This document shows, piece by piece, positions 13,001 to 24,348 of a stretch of DNA of 64,000 nucleotides. The stretch is taken from NCBI GenBank assembly GCA_964526045.1, contig CAZGIF010000003.1, positions 1 through 64,000 on the forward strand. Direction: 5' to 3'. The stretch's first letter is position 1; each line of letters starts with the position of its first letter. The notes under the pieces are model-generated. The model did no database searches. It saw only the letters and a program-made list of their open reading frames with translations, and was not told where the DNA came from. This DNA comes from CAZGIF01 sp964526045 (lineage in GTDB: Bacteria; Patescibacteriota; Gracilibacteria; Absconditabacterales; Absconditicoccaceae). Position numbers and translations under genes: made by a program.

Positions 13001-13097
13001 GTGATGGTATAAATTCTATCATGATGCTATGGTTTTGATTGAGAAGACACAAGATGGAAAATTTATGATACGTGCGAAAATTTTAAGAGCTAAGTAG
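10056..13097 (+). CDS. large lipoprotein with candidate transglutaminase-like/cysteine peptidase core, 1013 aa
   Basis: The N-terminus ends in a lipobox (LLQAC then G, Cys at about residue 33), so it should be lipidated by the Lgt encoded at 62197. It continues with a glycine-rich stretch in which most glycines are TGA. A segment at residues about 350-415 has Cys358 in GVCSTTPNFW, His397 in NKAHAVILAID and Asp413 in FVIRDITP. This Cys-His-Asp order and spacing is typical of transglutaminase-like and papain-like peptidases; the assignment is inferred from motif only. The remaining 600 residues are unassigned. It is followed by the terminator at 13231. Confidence 0.7.
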
Positions 13098-13230
13098 AAC
13101 TAATGATCTAATATACTAGTAAAATTACTAATTAGTTTACTCTAAAGTAAAAAAAGTGTTTAATTGTTATGGAACTATTTTTGTCAGGCGTCTTTTGGTG
13201 ATACTAAAACAAAACAACTATAATAAAAAA

Positions 13231-13260
13231 GTCACATACATTTTAGTATGTGGCTTTTTT
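13231..13260. terminator. bidirectional terminator between convergent genes
   Basis: The stem GTCACATAC/GTATGTGGC has a 6-base loop, with T7 on the right and A6 on the left. It lies between the + strand lipoprotein gene and the end of the - strand HD-protein gene. A similar CCACATAC/GTATGTGG hairpin ends the dsbA-like gene. Confidence 0.8.
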
Positions 13261-16200
13261 TATATAAGACTTTTTTCTAGCTCCATTACTTGCTCATTAA
13301 TTATTCAAGTATGCTTAATAGTTCAGTCACTAAAATCAAAACTATCGTCAAAGCCATATCCTTGTTTTCATCACGCATCTGTTGTATACGAACTTCAATC
13401 AACCATAGCATATATTTTCATTGTTGTAAACAATGCTGTCGGTGAAATGTTTAGTTTATCTGCTAGTGAAAGTACATAGCTATATGCTTGATCTTGACTA
13501 ATTTTTCATCTAATCATATCTCCTATAATATCTTGACATGCTATTTCTGATGCGATTACTATTTCTTTTGGGTCGCTAAATCAAAGCTTCTTTAAGAAGC
13601 TTCAAATGTTTTTCTTTGTATATGCATGTTGTCAGTCTGATTCATCATATATTATGCTAAGTGGTTTGCCTCCATCATGGTACAAATACATAGCAACAAA
13701 TAGTTCTTCCGATAAAATAGTATTGTCAAAGAATCATTTTCATTTGATATATTTATCAAATTGAGTTAGTCACATTTTAGTGTGTTCTCAAAGTGTATAT
13801 CATTCTACAACTCATACATCCATGGCAAGTCGTTGCTTGATTTCTGGATATGATTCTAATATGTCAAATATTTCATCTACTCATAAATGTAAGATATTTG
13901 ATTTGTTGATTTTTAGCTGAAGATCCTCTGGAAACTCTCAATTAAGTACTTTTCAATATTTTTCAATAGAGTCAAAGTCTGATTTTCAGAAAACACATAT
14001 TCCGTCCATGTTGTATATAGGTTTTCGTCTTCATGTTTTTGCCATCATAGCTATTAACCTTTTTTTTGTGATATTGTCTTCTAATAAATCTTTTTTAAGC
14101 ACTATAGCGGAGATTGAGTCAATTCAAAATCATCACAAAATAGAATAATTTCATGCTGACGCGAAATGATTTGCTACTAGTTCATCTTGTTGTGTTAGAT
14201 TTATATTGCTAGTCTGTTCTATAGTCATAAATTCGGTATTAACGAATCTTTTCGTATCATTTTTTATTATAAAAAACATTCAATCTGTGTACTTGTCGGC
14301 TATATTAGATGTTATATTTTCAGAAAAAGTACTTTTGGGTTCTTGTATCCTACCTAGATCTGCATCAAACCATGTCCAATCTTGAAAAGATATTTCTCAT
14401 AATCATTCTGGACATCTCATACCATTTTCAAAGTAGCTTTCTATCAATTGAGTACTAACTCATTTTATTAAGTCTCATTGCTCAAAATGTAATCAACTTT
14501 TTTCTAGTTCTTCAGCATGTATATTTGCATTTCTCATAGATCTTTCTTTTTCTTTAGATATATCTTGGAATGATTCAAGTCAAAGTGGATGCATGAGTAT
14601 TTTTTCAATATTTTCTAATATTGTCTCTCATTGTAATTGTATGTTCAAGGTCTTTCATATTACTTTAATCTTGTGAAGTATCGCATAATACGAAGACATA
14701 GGATTGTCTCTACTAATAGCAATGCGTAAGTCTGTATGTCAAGAAACAAAAAATTTCAAAAGTTGTTGTATATTTTGTAAGTAGTGAAAGATTAGTTTTT
14801 TGTCACTGTTATTTTTGGTGATTTCAATTTCCCCTTGTTGCAAGAACTCAATATATTTTATTAAGTCATCATTTGCAGAACTGATACTAATTTTCATAAA
14901 AATTATATAAAAAGTTTTTATGAAGTTTTTATACAAATCTTTTCAAGACAAAGATCTTAAATACTTACTTCATGTTCATGTTTTTCTTTCAATTCAGTCA
15001 GGTATATCTTCTTTTATAAATTCTACCACTTTTGTTTTGTTATTGAAAATTTGAAACGCATTAAAAATTTGGTAGGCCATTGGAAACTCACAATAAGGAT
15101 TATTGTTATTTAGTATCGTCGATTCTTCAATTTGGTCTAAAATATAATGTCATTTTCATGATAGTATAATTTCGCTCATAATCTTATCCTGAATGTTTGG
15201 ATTCTGTAATAATGTTGATTCAGATTGTGATATTCTTCCAAATAACTCAAAATATTCTGCTATTATTCAAGGGTTTTGTTCTAAAGTTTCGATATGTTCT
15301 CATATCGAAAACATATTGAACATAAATCATGGTTTTTGAAAATATTCCATTGGTATTTTTTCCATCTTTCAGATTGACTTTCTAAGAGTGTCCTTTTCTT
15401 GTATGTTTGCATTGTCTATATACTCATCAAAAATTTTATAAAACTGTAGATAATGAAGACGGCTATCAATTTTTTCTTTTGGTATTCAAAAAGCATCTCG
15501 CATAGGTATGTTTTTTAGACTGCTTTGCGTTAGTTTGTTTTCATATATTGATGCAAGAGTCATCCGGTTAGGGTTTTGTTGTGCTGTATCAAAATTCTCT
15601 ATATAATATTGAAAATATTGAAATCTTGGGTTAAAAGTTACATCAAACCTTATATAATCTTTATCTTCATAACTGGCTTCAGATATTTGATTGATAATAT
15701 GTACGTACTCTCAAAACTTTTGTGGTGTGTCTTTACAAAAGTTTAACATTTCTCTTAGGTTATCACTTCGTTCTTTTTGGAAAAAACGATGTATTGTAAG
15801 TACATCTTTAGATGGTTCAAAGTATGGAAGTACATATGCTTCTATTTGCTCTACTGTTCGTCAAATGGTTCATAAATTTGAGTATATATTTATGACAATC
15901 TCTATATATGTATTGTTGATTTTATTATTATAAAAATCCTCAATATTAGCGAATTTATTAACAATTTTTTTTATTTTTTCTAAAACGCTAATATCCAACT
16001 CTTCTTTTGATTGAACAAAAGATGAAATATTATATACTTTTTTGTCATCAGTTTTATCAAATTTACTAATCAAAAATTCTAATAAATCTTTATTAATATA
16101 CTTTATAGTTTTTCATGACTTTTGATCACAATATCAAAAAACTTGAGTTGCTGTAGTAAAGAGTCAGTTCTTTTTGAAAATAGCAAGTGTTTCTTGATCA

Positions 16201-16682
16201 AGTGAATATAATCAGCAAGAATCAAGTTTATAGAGCATTTCTTCTTCAAAGTCTGGTAAGTTTATAAAGTAATCTAATATATTTGGATCAATCTCTACTA
16301 CTAGACTACTTAACATTGCAAGATTATGTTCTCATTCTAGAAAATTCTCTGGTTTTAGGTGTGGGAGTGCTTTCATCAATAACAAAAAGTTTGTCTTGTT
16401 GAAAATGTTCTCATTATATTCTTTTTGACCAGCTTTTATTCGACCAGTGTGATGCTTAAATAGCTCGTTTCTAATTTTTTCTAATGTTTCATCTTCTATT
16501 GATATTCCCTTTTGATCAAAGTAATTTACAAAGTATTTTTCTGCCTCTTCTGAATGCAATATCTCTGATTCTAATAACTGTTTTCATAGAATACTAATAT
16601 CTCCTCAAACTTTATTAGCCAAGGATACTGCCTTTTGTTTGATTCAACTTCTATTACTATTACTACGTGGTATATCTTTCAT
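13260..16682 (-). CDS. giant HD-domain protein, copy 1, 1140 aa
   Basis: One uninterrupted frame (TAA/TAG only) encodes a large, probably cytoplasmic, largely helical protein with no signal peptide. The C-terminal about 200 residues contain an HD-superfamily metal-binding pattern: His967 in GEHTKMGL, His1002-Asp1003 in LYHDGGKP, and a later Asp-rich block (VDGSSYTTDAGGKQGYG). HD domains are usually metal-dependent phosphohydrolases; the substrate cannot be told. Many conserved glycines, including in the HD loop, are TGA. It is closely paralogous to 20648-24046: C-terminal regions are nearly identical while N-terminal regions differ more. A 115-aa gene lies 11 bases upstream, likely in one operon. 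Confidence 0.8.
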
Positions 16683-16693
16683 TTTTACCAATA

Positions 16694-17041
16694 CTATAAA
16701 AGTGAATTTAAGTTAGCTAGCGTTTCTGTTTTGTCTTTGTGTCGTTGTTTGTTTTCACTTTGCAACATTTGCTGGTATTGTTTTTGCTGAGCTTTTTGTT
16801 TGTACATATTTTTGGTATCGATTTCTTGTTCTTTTTTTGAGATATTTTTGTATAATGCAATAAGTATTTCTGTGTTTTTGCTTGTTTCCTGTTGATTTGT
16901 AATATCTTCAATTTTCTGTTCAAAAAGTTTACGATCGTTTGTGTTTTTGCATTTAGGCAAAATTTCTTGATATAACGTTATAAGAAATTCTTTTTTTTCT
17001 TCCCAAGTATATCTTTCAAATGTCTGTATATTTGTGATCAT
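16694..17041 (-). CDS. small helical protein upstream of HD protein copy 1, 115 aa
   Basis: This small, Gln/Lys/Glu-rich protein is likely helical or coiled coil throughout, with no membrane segment. It contains no UGA codon. The stop is only 11 bases before the start of the 1140-aa HD protein, so they are presumably co-transcribed. A related C-terminal tail (KEKTKELNKLHFLL) can be read just upstream of HD protein copy 2, but without a start codon, suggesting that the second copy of this gene has decayed. Confidence 0.6.
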   Translation of the reverse strand: MITNIQTFERYTWEEKKEFLITLYQEILPKCKNTNDRKLFEQKIEDITNQQETSKNTEILIALYKNISKKEQEIDTKNMYKQKAQQKQYQQMLQSENKQRHKDKTETLANLNSLL

Positions 17042-17091
17042 GGTTTTTTTTCATGATAAATAGTTCTAAAATAATATACTATTTATAATCG

Positions 17092-17127
17092 TAAAAAAAT
17101 CAATTTTTCTCAAAATTGATTTTTTTT
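17092..17127 (-). terminator. terminator of clpB
   Basis: The AT-rich stem AATCAATTTT/AAAATTGATT with a 4-base loop and flanking A and T tracts lies about 20 bases beyond the clpB stop. Confidence 0.7.
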
Positions 17128-17147
17128 CTTGCTTCTTTTTGCTAACT

Positions 17148-19697
17148 TTACTTTATTTGTATAGTATCATCTTTGACATATAGTTCAACTTTTTCATTAT
17201 GTTGAGTATGTTCCAATAATCGCATTGCAAGTGGATCCAAAATATATCTTTGTATAGCACGTTTGAGTGGTCTTGCACCAAAAGCTTGATCTTGACCGTG
17301 CGTCACCAAAAACTCATTAACTCACGAATCTATCACAAGTGTCAGATCTTTTTGTTTTTTTAGTTGTGTAACTACGTGGTCAAGTTGAATTGCGATGATG
17401 TCACGAGTCATTTGCTCTGATAGTCATTCAAAAAGAACGATATCATCCAATCTGTTCAAAAATTCCGGACGAAAGTGAGATTGTAGTTGAGGCATAAGGT
17501 CTTTTAGCGTTGTGTCTTGTTTATCCAAAAGTAATTGAGATCAAATATTAGACGTCATTATGACTATTGTATGCTTAAAATCCACTGTTTTTCACATACT
17601 ATCTGTCAAACGACCATCATCCAATAATTGCAACAAAATATGAAAGACATCAGGATGTGCTTTTTCTACTTCATCAAAAAGTAGCACACAATAAGGTTTT
17701 TTTCTGACAGCTTCTGTAAGTTGTCATCATGCTTCATGTCAGACATATCATGGAGGAGATCCTATCAGACGAGATACTGCATGTTTTTCCATATACTCTG
17801 ACATATCTATCCTCGTAATCGCTTTTTCATCGTTGAAAAGGAGTTCTGCTAGTGCTTTTGCTAGTTCCGTTTTTCACACTCATGTAGGTCAGACAAATAA
17901 GAATGATCAAATTGGTTTATTTTCGTCTTTGAGTCAAGCTCTTGCACGACGAATAGCATTGCTGACGGTTTTGATCGCCTCATGTTGTCATACGACTCTT
18001 TTGTGTAAAAATTCTTCAAGATGTGATAGTTTTTCATGTTCGGATTGTGTAAGTGCAGTTGCTGGTATTCATGTTCGTTTTGCTACGACTTGTGCTATGT
18101 CCTCAGCTGTTACTCTATCAGATCAGCTAGGTTTTACTTCTTGTATCTGTTCAAGTTCCTTTGTGATTTGAGGTATTTTTGAGTATCTGATTTCTGCGAC
18201 TTTGTTGTAGTCTGTTTGTTTTTCTGCTACGTTGGCTGTATGTTCGAGTTCTTTTAGTTGTTTTTGGAGTTCTTTTGCGCGAACAAGGTGTTGTCTTGTT
18301 TGTTCTCGTTCTTCAAATCATCAAGCGAAACGCTCTTTGATGTCAGCGATATCTTTTTCTATAATTTCTAGTCTTTCTTTGTGTTTTTGTGTATCTTGCT
18401 CCATTTTGATTGCTTGTTTTTCTATTTCGAGTTGAGATAGACGTTTATTGAGTGTTTCAAGTTTTTCTGGCATGGAGGTGAGAAGCATTTTGACAGCTGC
18501 TGTTGCCTCATCCATCAAATCAATTGCTTTGTCTGGCAAAAAACGATCAGGAATATATTTTTTGCTCAAATCGACTGCTGCAACAACAGCATCATCAGTA
18601 ATCGTTATTCAATGATGTCTTTCATAGACAGATTTTATTCATCTCAAAATCGCAATTGCATCGTCACGTTGTGGTTCTTCAACTCTTACTGGCTGGAAAC
18701 GACGTTCTAACGCAGCGTCTTTCTCGATATATTGGCGATATTCTTTGAGAGTTGTAGCTCATATCATTTTTATCTTTCACCTAGCAAGAGAAGGTTTTAT
18801 GAGATTTGACATGTCCATTGCTCATTGAGTTTTCCCTGTTCAAACAATCATATGCACTTCATCAACAAAAATAATTATCTGACCCTCTGACTGTTCGAGC
18901 TCGTTGATGACTGCTTTGAGACGCTCTTCAAATTCTCATTGGTGACTTGCTCACGCAATCAATGCTCACATATCTAGTTCAATAATTTTTTTACCCAATA
19001 GGTTGTCAGGAACTTCTTCTTGTATGATTTTTTGAGCCAAAAGTTCTATAATTGCAGTCTTTCATACTCACGCTTCTCACACCAAAACAGGATTGTTTTT
19101 GGTCTTTCTAGAGAGTATTTGAATAGTGCGTCTAAGTTCATCATCACGTCATATCACAGGGTCTAATTCTCAATTGAGCGCCATGTCTGTGATATCACGT
19201 CAATATTTATGCAATGCATCCAAGCTTGCTTCAGGATTGTTTGATGTAACGTTTTTTTTGTTTCCCCTTATTGCTTTTATAGCTTTTTGTATTGTTTGTG
19301 TGTCAAAACCGTGTTGTTGTAATAAATTAGCACTTGCGTCACCAATCGTACTAAGTCACAAAAGTAAATGCTCAGTGCTTAGGTATAAATCCTTCATGTC
19401 GTTCATATACGATTGTGCTTTTTGTATTGCTTTTTGTGTTTCTGGTGTTGTTGATGGGTCAGTATTTGATCCCGATATTTTTGGTAAAAGTTTTATTTGT
19501 TGCTTGAGCTCTTCTCAAAGATGTCATAATATCAGTCAAGATTGTCTTGCTATTGCTTGCATATATCATCACTTTTGTCCATATAGTGCAAAAGCTAAAT
19601 GTAATGTGGTTAGGGAGCTGTTTTGGTAAGCAGATGCTAAATCTGCTGCATCTTGAATCGCTTGTTGTGCCATGGTTGTAAATTGAATATTTTGCAT
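17148..19697 (-). CDS. clpB: ATP-dependent chaperone ClpB, 849 aa
   Basis: ClpB is the hexameric AAA+ disaggregase that rescues aggregated proteins with DnaK. The order is complete: Clp N-domain (residues 1-145), AAA-1 with Walker A GEAGVGKT (about 205) and Walker B IIIFVDEVH, a coiled-coil middle domain (about 410-520), AAA-2 with GPTGVGKT (about 605) and LLFDEVEKAHPDV, and a C-terminal domain ending FGARPLKRAIQRYI. Length matches the family. All three glycines of the first Walker A are TGA, direct proof of recoding. I chose the start at 19697 (MQNIQFTT) because it aligns with the usual ClpB N-terminus; 19673 is an alternative. A CIRCE-like operator lies upstream. Confidence 0.97.
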
Positions 19698-19719
19698 GAT
19701 TTGTTTGGTTAATATATAA

Positions 19720-19746
19720 ATAGCACTTATCGTATGTACGTGCTAT
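19720..19746. promoter_or_regulatory. CIRCE-like heat-shock operator upstream of clpB
   Basis: The inverted repeat ATAGCAC-(13)-GTGCTAT lies between the promoter and the start of clpB. The core TAGCAC/GTGCTA with 13 bases between is the same spacing as in the HrcA operator CIRCE (TTAGCACTC-N9-GAGTGCTAA), although the inner bases deviate. It suggests HrcA-type repression of clpB; no hrcA gene is in this window. Confidence 0.65.
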
Positions 19747-19772
19747 TGTATTCCTAAAATGGAAAATTGCAA
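19745..19772 (-). promoter_or_regulatory. clpB promoter
   Basis: Reading the - strand, TTGCAA (19772-19767) and TACAAT (19750-19745) are 16 bases apart, and the -10 box abuts the CIRCE-like operator. This is the arrangement expected for a repressible heat-shock promoter. Confidence 0.65.
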
Positions 19773-19796
19773 GAGTAAAAAAAGAATTATAATTAC

Positions 19797-19824
19797 TTGC
19801 AAAAATTAATATTGTACATATAGT
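19797..19824 (+). promoter_or_regulatory. promoter of the 263-aa gene
   Basis: TTGCAA (19797-19802), a 16-base spacer and TATAGT (19819-19824) lie about 36 bases before the start at 19860. It is divergent from the clpB promoter. Confidence 0.5.
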
Positions 19825-19859
19825 GTTATTATATATTTTACTATTTACATAATTAAATT

Positions 19860-20651
19860 ATGACAAAAAAATGAATAGAGAATTGGGATAAGTCAACCTT
19901 GCGTATATCAACTATAATAGCGGCAAATTGATGATATGCGTCCGAAGATTCATTAAATATATTAGACAAAATAGTTAAAGATAAAAACACTATGGATTTG
20001 ATAAGTGAAAGTCTAAGTTTAGATAAGAATACATCAGAAGTTGCAAATAAGCTCAGAGAGGAATATTGATTGTCAGATTGTCCTACAAAAATTACTCAAG
20101 AAAAAGCATTATCATTGGATACTAAGATATTTATATATAGTTCAACTAATCACATTTGTGAATATATTCCACCGAATAACGATGATAGATTTTATACTAT
20201 TACTTTAAGAGATAAGCTTAAAGAGGATAATTGTCAGTTTTTACCTAAATTAAAAATTGATGTAGAAGCAAAGAAGTTTTTGTATAAAGATAGGAATTTA
20301 AATCTAAAATCCTACTCTGAAGAAGAAGTATTAGAATTTTGAGCTGAAATAGAAAAAATATGATCTTTATGAGACTTTGATAGAAGAAATAGTTCATATT
20401 TCATTTCATCATTTGAAAAAACAATTTGAGAGATAGTAGAGTTAGTTAAACAATATGTTTACTCTACTGCTAAGTTTGGACAAAAGGGCACATATGAACA
20501 AATAAAATTAGATCTCCACTCCAAGTGAGTTACATATGATAGAAATCTGTTTAATCTTTATATAAAATTCTTGGCTGCACATAGAATACCTCATATAGAT
20601 ACTGATAAACGACATTATACAGAAATTATAAAAATGTACGAGAATTATTAA
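19860..20651 (+). CDS. hypothetical cytoplasmic protein, 263 aa
   Basis: The family is not recognised. The protein is charged, mixed helix and strand, with no signal peptide or membrane helix. In-frame TGA codons (about ten) are read as glycine. It is divergent from clpB and lies between the two giant HD-protein genes. Its TAA overlaps the stop of the convergent HD protein copy 2 by 4 bases, so the two genes are packed tail to tail without a terminator. The position inside the duplicated block may link it to the same function, but nothing in the sequence shows this. Confidence 0.65.
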
Positions 20652-23600
20652 TTTGGCAAAAAAGTAATATTAATACTTTTTTCTAGTTTTAGTATCTGTT
20701 CATCAATCGTTCCTACATAATTGATAGTTCAGCCACTAAAATCAAAACTAGCATCAAAGCCATATCCTTGTTTTCATCATGCATCTGTTGTATAGGAACT
20801 TCAATCAATCATAGAATAGATTTTCATTGTTTTAAATAACTCAATTGGGGAAATTCCTAACTTGTTTGCAAATCAAAGTATCTTATTCTGTGCTTGATCT
20901 TGACTGATTTTTCCTCTAATCATATCTCATATAATATCTTGACATGCTATCTCTGATGCTAGTATTATTTCTTTATGATTAGTGAATCATAAAGATTTTA
21001 AAAAGAATCATATGTTTTTTTTCGTATAAGAATGTTGTCATTCTGATCAATAGAGTATACTTAGCGGTTTACCTCAATCATGGTATAAATACATTGCAAC
21101 AAATAGTTCTTCTGATAAGACAGTATGATCAAAGAATCACTTTCATTTGAAATATTTATCAAATTGAGTTAGTCACATCTTTGTATGTTGTCAAAGTGTG
21201 TATCCTTCTACAACTCACACATCCATAGAGAGCCGTTGCTTGATCCCTGGATATGATTCTAATATATCAAATATTTCATCTACTCATAAATTTAAGATAT
21301 TTGATTTATTTATTTTTAGGTGAAGATCCTCTGGAAACTCTCAGTCGAGAACCTTTCAATATTCTTCTATATCGTCAAAGTCTGATTTTCAGAAAATGGA
21401 AATTCAGTTCATATTATATAGAGGTTTATAAACTCACGATTTAGCAATCGTGAGTTTAAGTTTATATAAAAATTCTTGATCGCCTAAGAGGTTGTCATTT
21501 AATACAATAGCGGATACTTTATTTATGCCTAATCATCATAAGATAGAATAATTTCATTCGTGGGCATAATGGTTTGCTATAAATTCATCTTGTTTTTTTA
21601 TGTCAATCATATGTGTTTCTTCAACTGTCATAAACTCTGTATTTATAAAACTGTCTGTATCTTTTTTGATAATAAAGTACATTCAATCTCAGTATCAACT
21701 CGCTAGATTCGAACTTATTGTATTTTGCACTGAACTTATATCTCCGTTGGTCATTCAAAAGTCTGTAGATAACCATGTATAATTTTGTCATGAACTCTCT
21801 CATAGTGCTTCTGAACATCTAATGCCGTTATCAAAATAGCTTTCTATATATTTTGAGCTTACTCATTTAATCATATCTCATTCTTCAAGTTTTAACTCAT
21901 TAGCTCCTAAAACCTTTGCTTTTTGATTTGCTTTTTCCTTCGAGTCATTTCTTGATCTAATAATTCATTCAAACCCTCATATTCATAAAGGTTCTGTTAT
22001 CAAAAATTCTACTGACTCCAATAATGTTTTGTCTGAAAAGTCATATCAGAGTATTTTTCATATATTTTGCACTCTTGTTGTTACTTTTTTTTCGTATTCA
22101 TCAATATTTAGTTTACTGGTATCTATTGTATAAAATATTTTTCAAGGAACAAACATTTGAACTAACTGACTAATGTTGTTCAAGTAAGTAAAAGCAAGAT
22201 CTTCTTGATTTTTAGTATCAAGGGCGATCTGTCATTTTTTGAGAAAGTCGATGTAATTGAGTATGTCTTTGTTTGAAGAATCTATACTTATTTTCATAAA
22301 TATTATATAAAAGATTTCTATTAATTTTGGATAGTTGCTTGTATAATTTCTTAAGTATTTGCTACCTACTCATTGTTGTGTTATATCTTTAATATCTTGA
22401 CTCACTTTTTTAATAATTTCAGTTTCGTTTTGTATTATACTAAAGGACGTAAATATTTTATACACATCTGGGAATTCCGTTCGGCAATTATTATCATTAA
22501 TAATATATGCATTCTCTAGTGACTCAAGAATTTTGACTCAGTTTGAGTTTTGCAAGATTTGCTTCATAATAACTTCTCCTAATAGTTTATTTCTGAAAAG
22601 TTTTACTTTAGAATTTCATAATTTTTCCAATATTTGAAAGTATTCTGATGTTTTATGCGTGTTTTGTGAGATATAATGCAAGTGCTTTTCGCAATAGTCA
22701 TAGAAATTACCATTTTCATCACGCCCACTTCATAGCATGAATGTACTCGGTAGTTTTTTAATTTTTCATATTGCTTCATAAATCTTCGCTATTTCGTTTT
22801 TTGATAAAATATGATTCATTGAACTTAATTTTTTGTGATATTCTAGATATAGTCAAAGATAGTTTGCTTTCTCTTTCTGTCAATCAAGATTTATATTATA
22901 TTTTTCAAATATTATATTGAGATCGCTTTGAACGTAATCATTGTAATATAAGATATGTATCATACCAGGATCAAAAATACAATGATTTTCAAAAAGATCA
23001 AATTCATTTATACACCACAGTAGTTCGTTAATATTATAAGATCATGAATATCCCCCCTCATGGTATATATCCCCATTGACCTCAATCGTCTCAATTAAAT
23101 CTTTATAAAGTATAAATTCCTCTATTTTTGGAGCTATATGTTTGATAATATTTATTATAATATCTTTTCTACTCAATCGAAAAATTCATTCGCATACTAT
23201 CTTTTGTAAAATATTTGTATAAAAATATTCAAAATTTACTTCATTACTATGTGAATAGAATTTATTTATTAAATGAATTTTTTCTATAAAATCATTATCA
23301 TCAAACAGATCCTCATAATTTGTGATATTTTTATCAGCGATCGTTTTTTCTGTAAAATCAATAAGGTGAGATGACTCATTAGTATTATTGTCTATAAATA
23401 AGCTCTGCAATATCATGGATATGTCTTCCTTTTTTATACTAAATTTAGAATGTAAATATTTAAACATTTCAAAGCAATTTTGTTGTAGTAGGTTTCATCT
23501 TCATGCGTCATTAATTGTATGTTCAACTTCTTGTCGGTTATCAAAATCATATCTATCTATAATAAAAGAAAAATTTTTCCAGTCGCATTGGCAACAAGTG

Positions 23601-24046
23601 TTTAATTTATGTTGGGTTATACATGATATTTCTGTATTAGGTAGATTTATTAAATAGTTTAAGATATTTGGGTTTCAATCTCTATTTATTAACATCGGAA
23701 AATAATTTATTTTTCAATCTCAATTCTCAATAGTAATTTCTGTGAAATAGCTTAAAGGAATATCTTCAAACTTTTCTGTTAGAATATCAAACTTTGTTTT
23801 ATCAAAAGATTCAAATATGCTAGGCCATGCTAACTCTATTTTATCCAATATTGCATTATCAACCTCAACTCATTTGCTCTCAAAGTAACAGGTAAAATAT
23901 GTTTTTGCTTTATTTGAATCTAATATTTCAGATACTAGTTCGTGTTTTCATAAAATACTACTATCTCATCAAACTTTATGAGCTAATGATACTGCATCTT
24001 GTTTAATTCTCTTTGAATTTATGTTATTACTTGGTTTCTCTTTCAT
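20648..24046 (-). CDS. giant HD-domain protein, copy 2, 1132 aa
   Basis: A single open frame encodes a paralogue of the 1140-aa protein at 13260. The HD pattern is conserved with identical spacing: His954 in GQHTKMGL, His989-Asp990 in LYHDGGKP, and the VDG/IDGSSYTTDAGGKQGYG block near the end. The N-terminal start (SLAHKVGGDSSILGKHE) also matches copy 1 (SLANKVGGDISILGKQL), but the middle 500 residues diverge strongly. The coding region contains a perfect 11-bp inverted repeat (21430-21457). The duplication flanks clpB, suggesting block duplication with insertion or retention around it. Probably a metal-dependent phosphohydrolase; the partner is unknown. Confidence 0.8.
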
Positions 24047-24348
24047 TTCAATTTAGTTTTATAAAAGAAAATGTAACTTGTTTAGTTCTTTCGTTTTCTC
24101 TTTGTTTTGCTGTTGAATCTCAGTCTTTATTGTTAATTGTACTTTAAATTTATAATAAAATCAATTTTTTTTAGAGTCAACTATTATTAGGAAGTCTTTT
24201 TTTGTTTTTTATTATACCATATCTTTTGGGCTTAATTTTTCTTCTATTATTTCTCATAAAATTAAAATTGTATTTGATATAAAAAAAACCACATACAATT
24301 GTATGTGGTTTATAATTTTTATAATAATCTTTTTTCTAAACTAAGTGA
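24047..24348. other. intergenic; remnant of small upstream gene and dsbA terminator
   Basis: On the - strand, 24060-24195 can be translated into about 40 residues ending in a tail similar to the end of the 115-aa protein at 16694, but no start codon precedes it. It is probably a decayed copy. The rest is the dsbA-like terminator. Confidence 0.4.
24286..24311 (-). terminator. terminator of dsbA-like gene
   Basis: A perfect 26-base palindrome (AAACCACATACAA and its complement) is followed on the - strand by a run of eight T, 38 bases past the stop codon. Confidence 0.8.

Noticed and set aside
14739..14936. A separate gene starting with MKISISS in the HD region
   Set aside because: No TAA or TAG separates this part from the upstream frame at 16682; the same is true of the second copy, so both are single long proteins.
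17150..19700. Several + strand open frames of 60-170 codons inside the clpB region
   Set aside because: They lie opposite the intact ClpB coding sequence and have unusual Cys/Ser-rich composition from reading the complement; no family signal.
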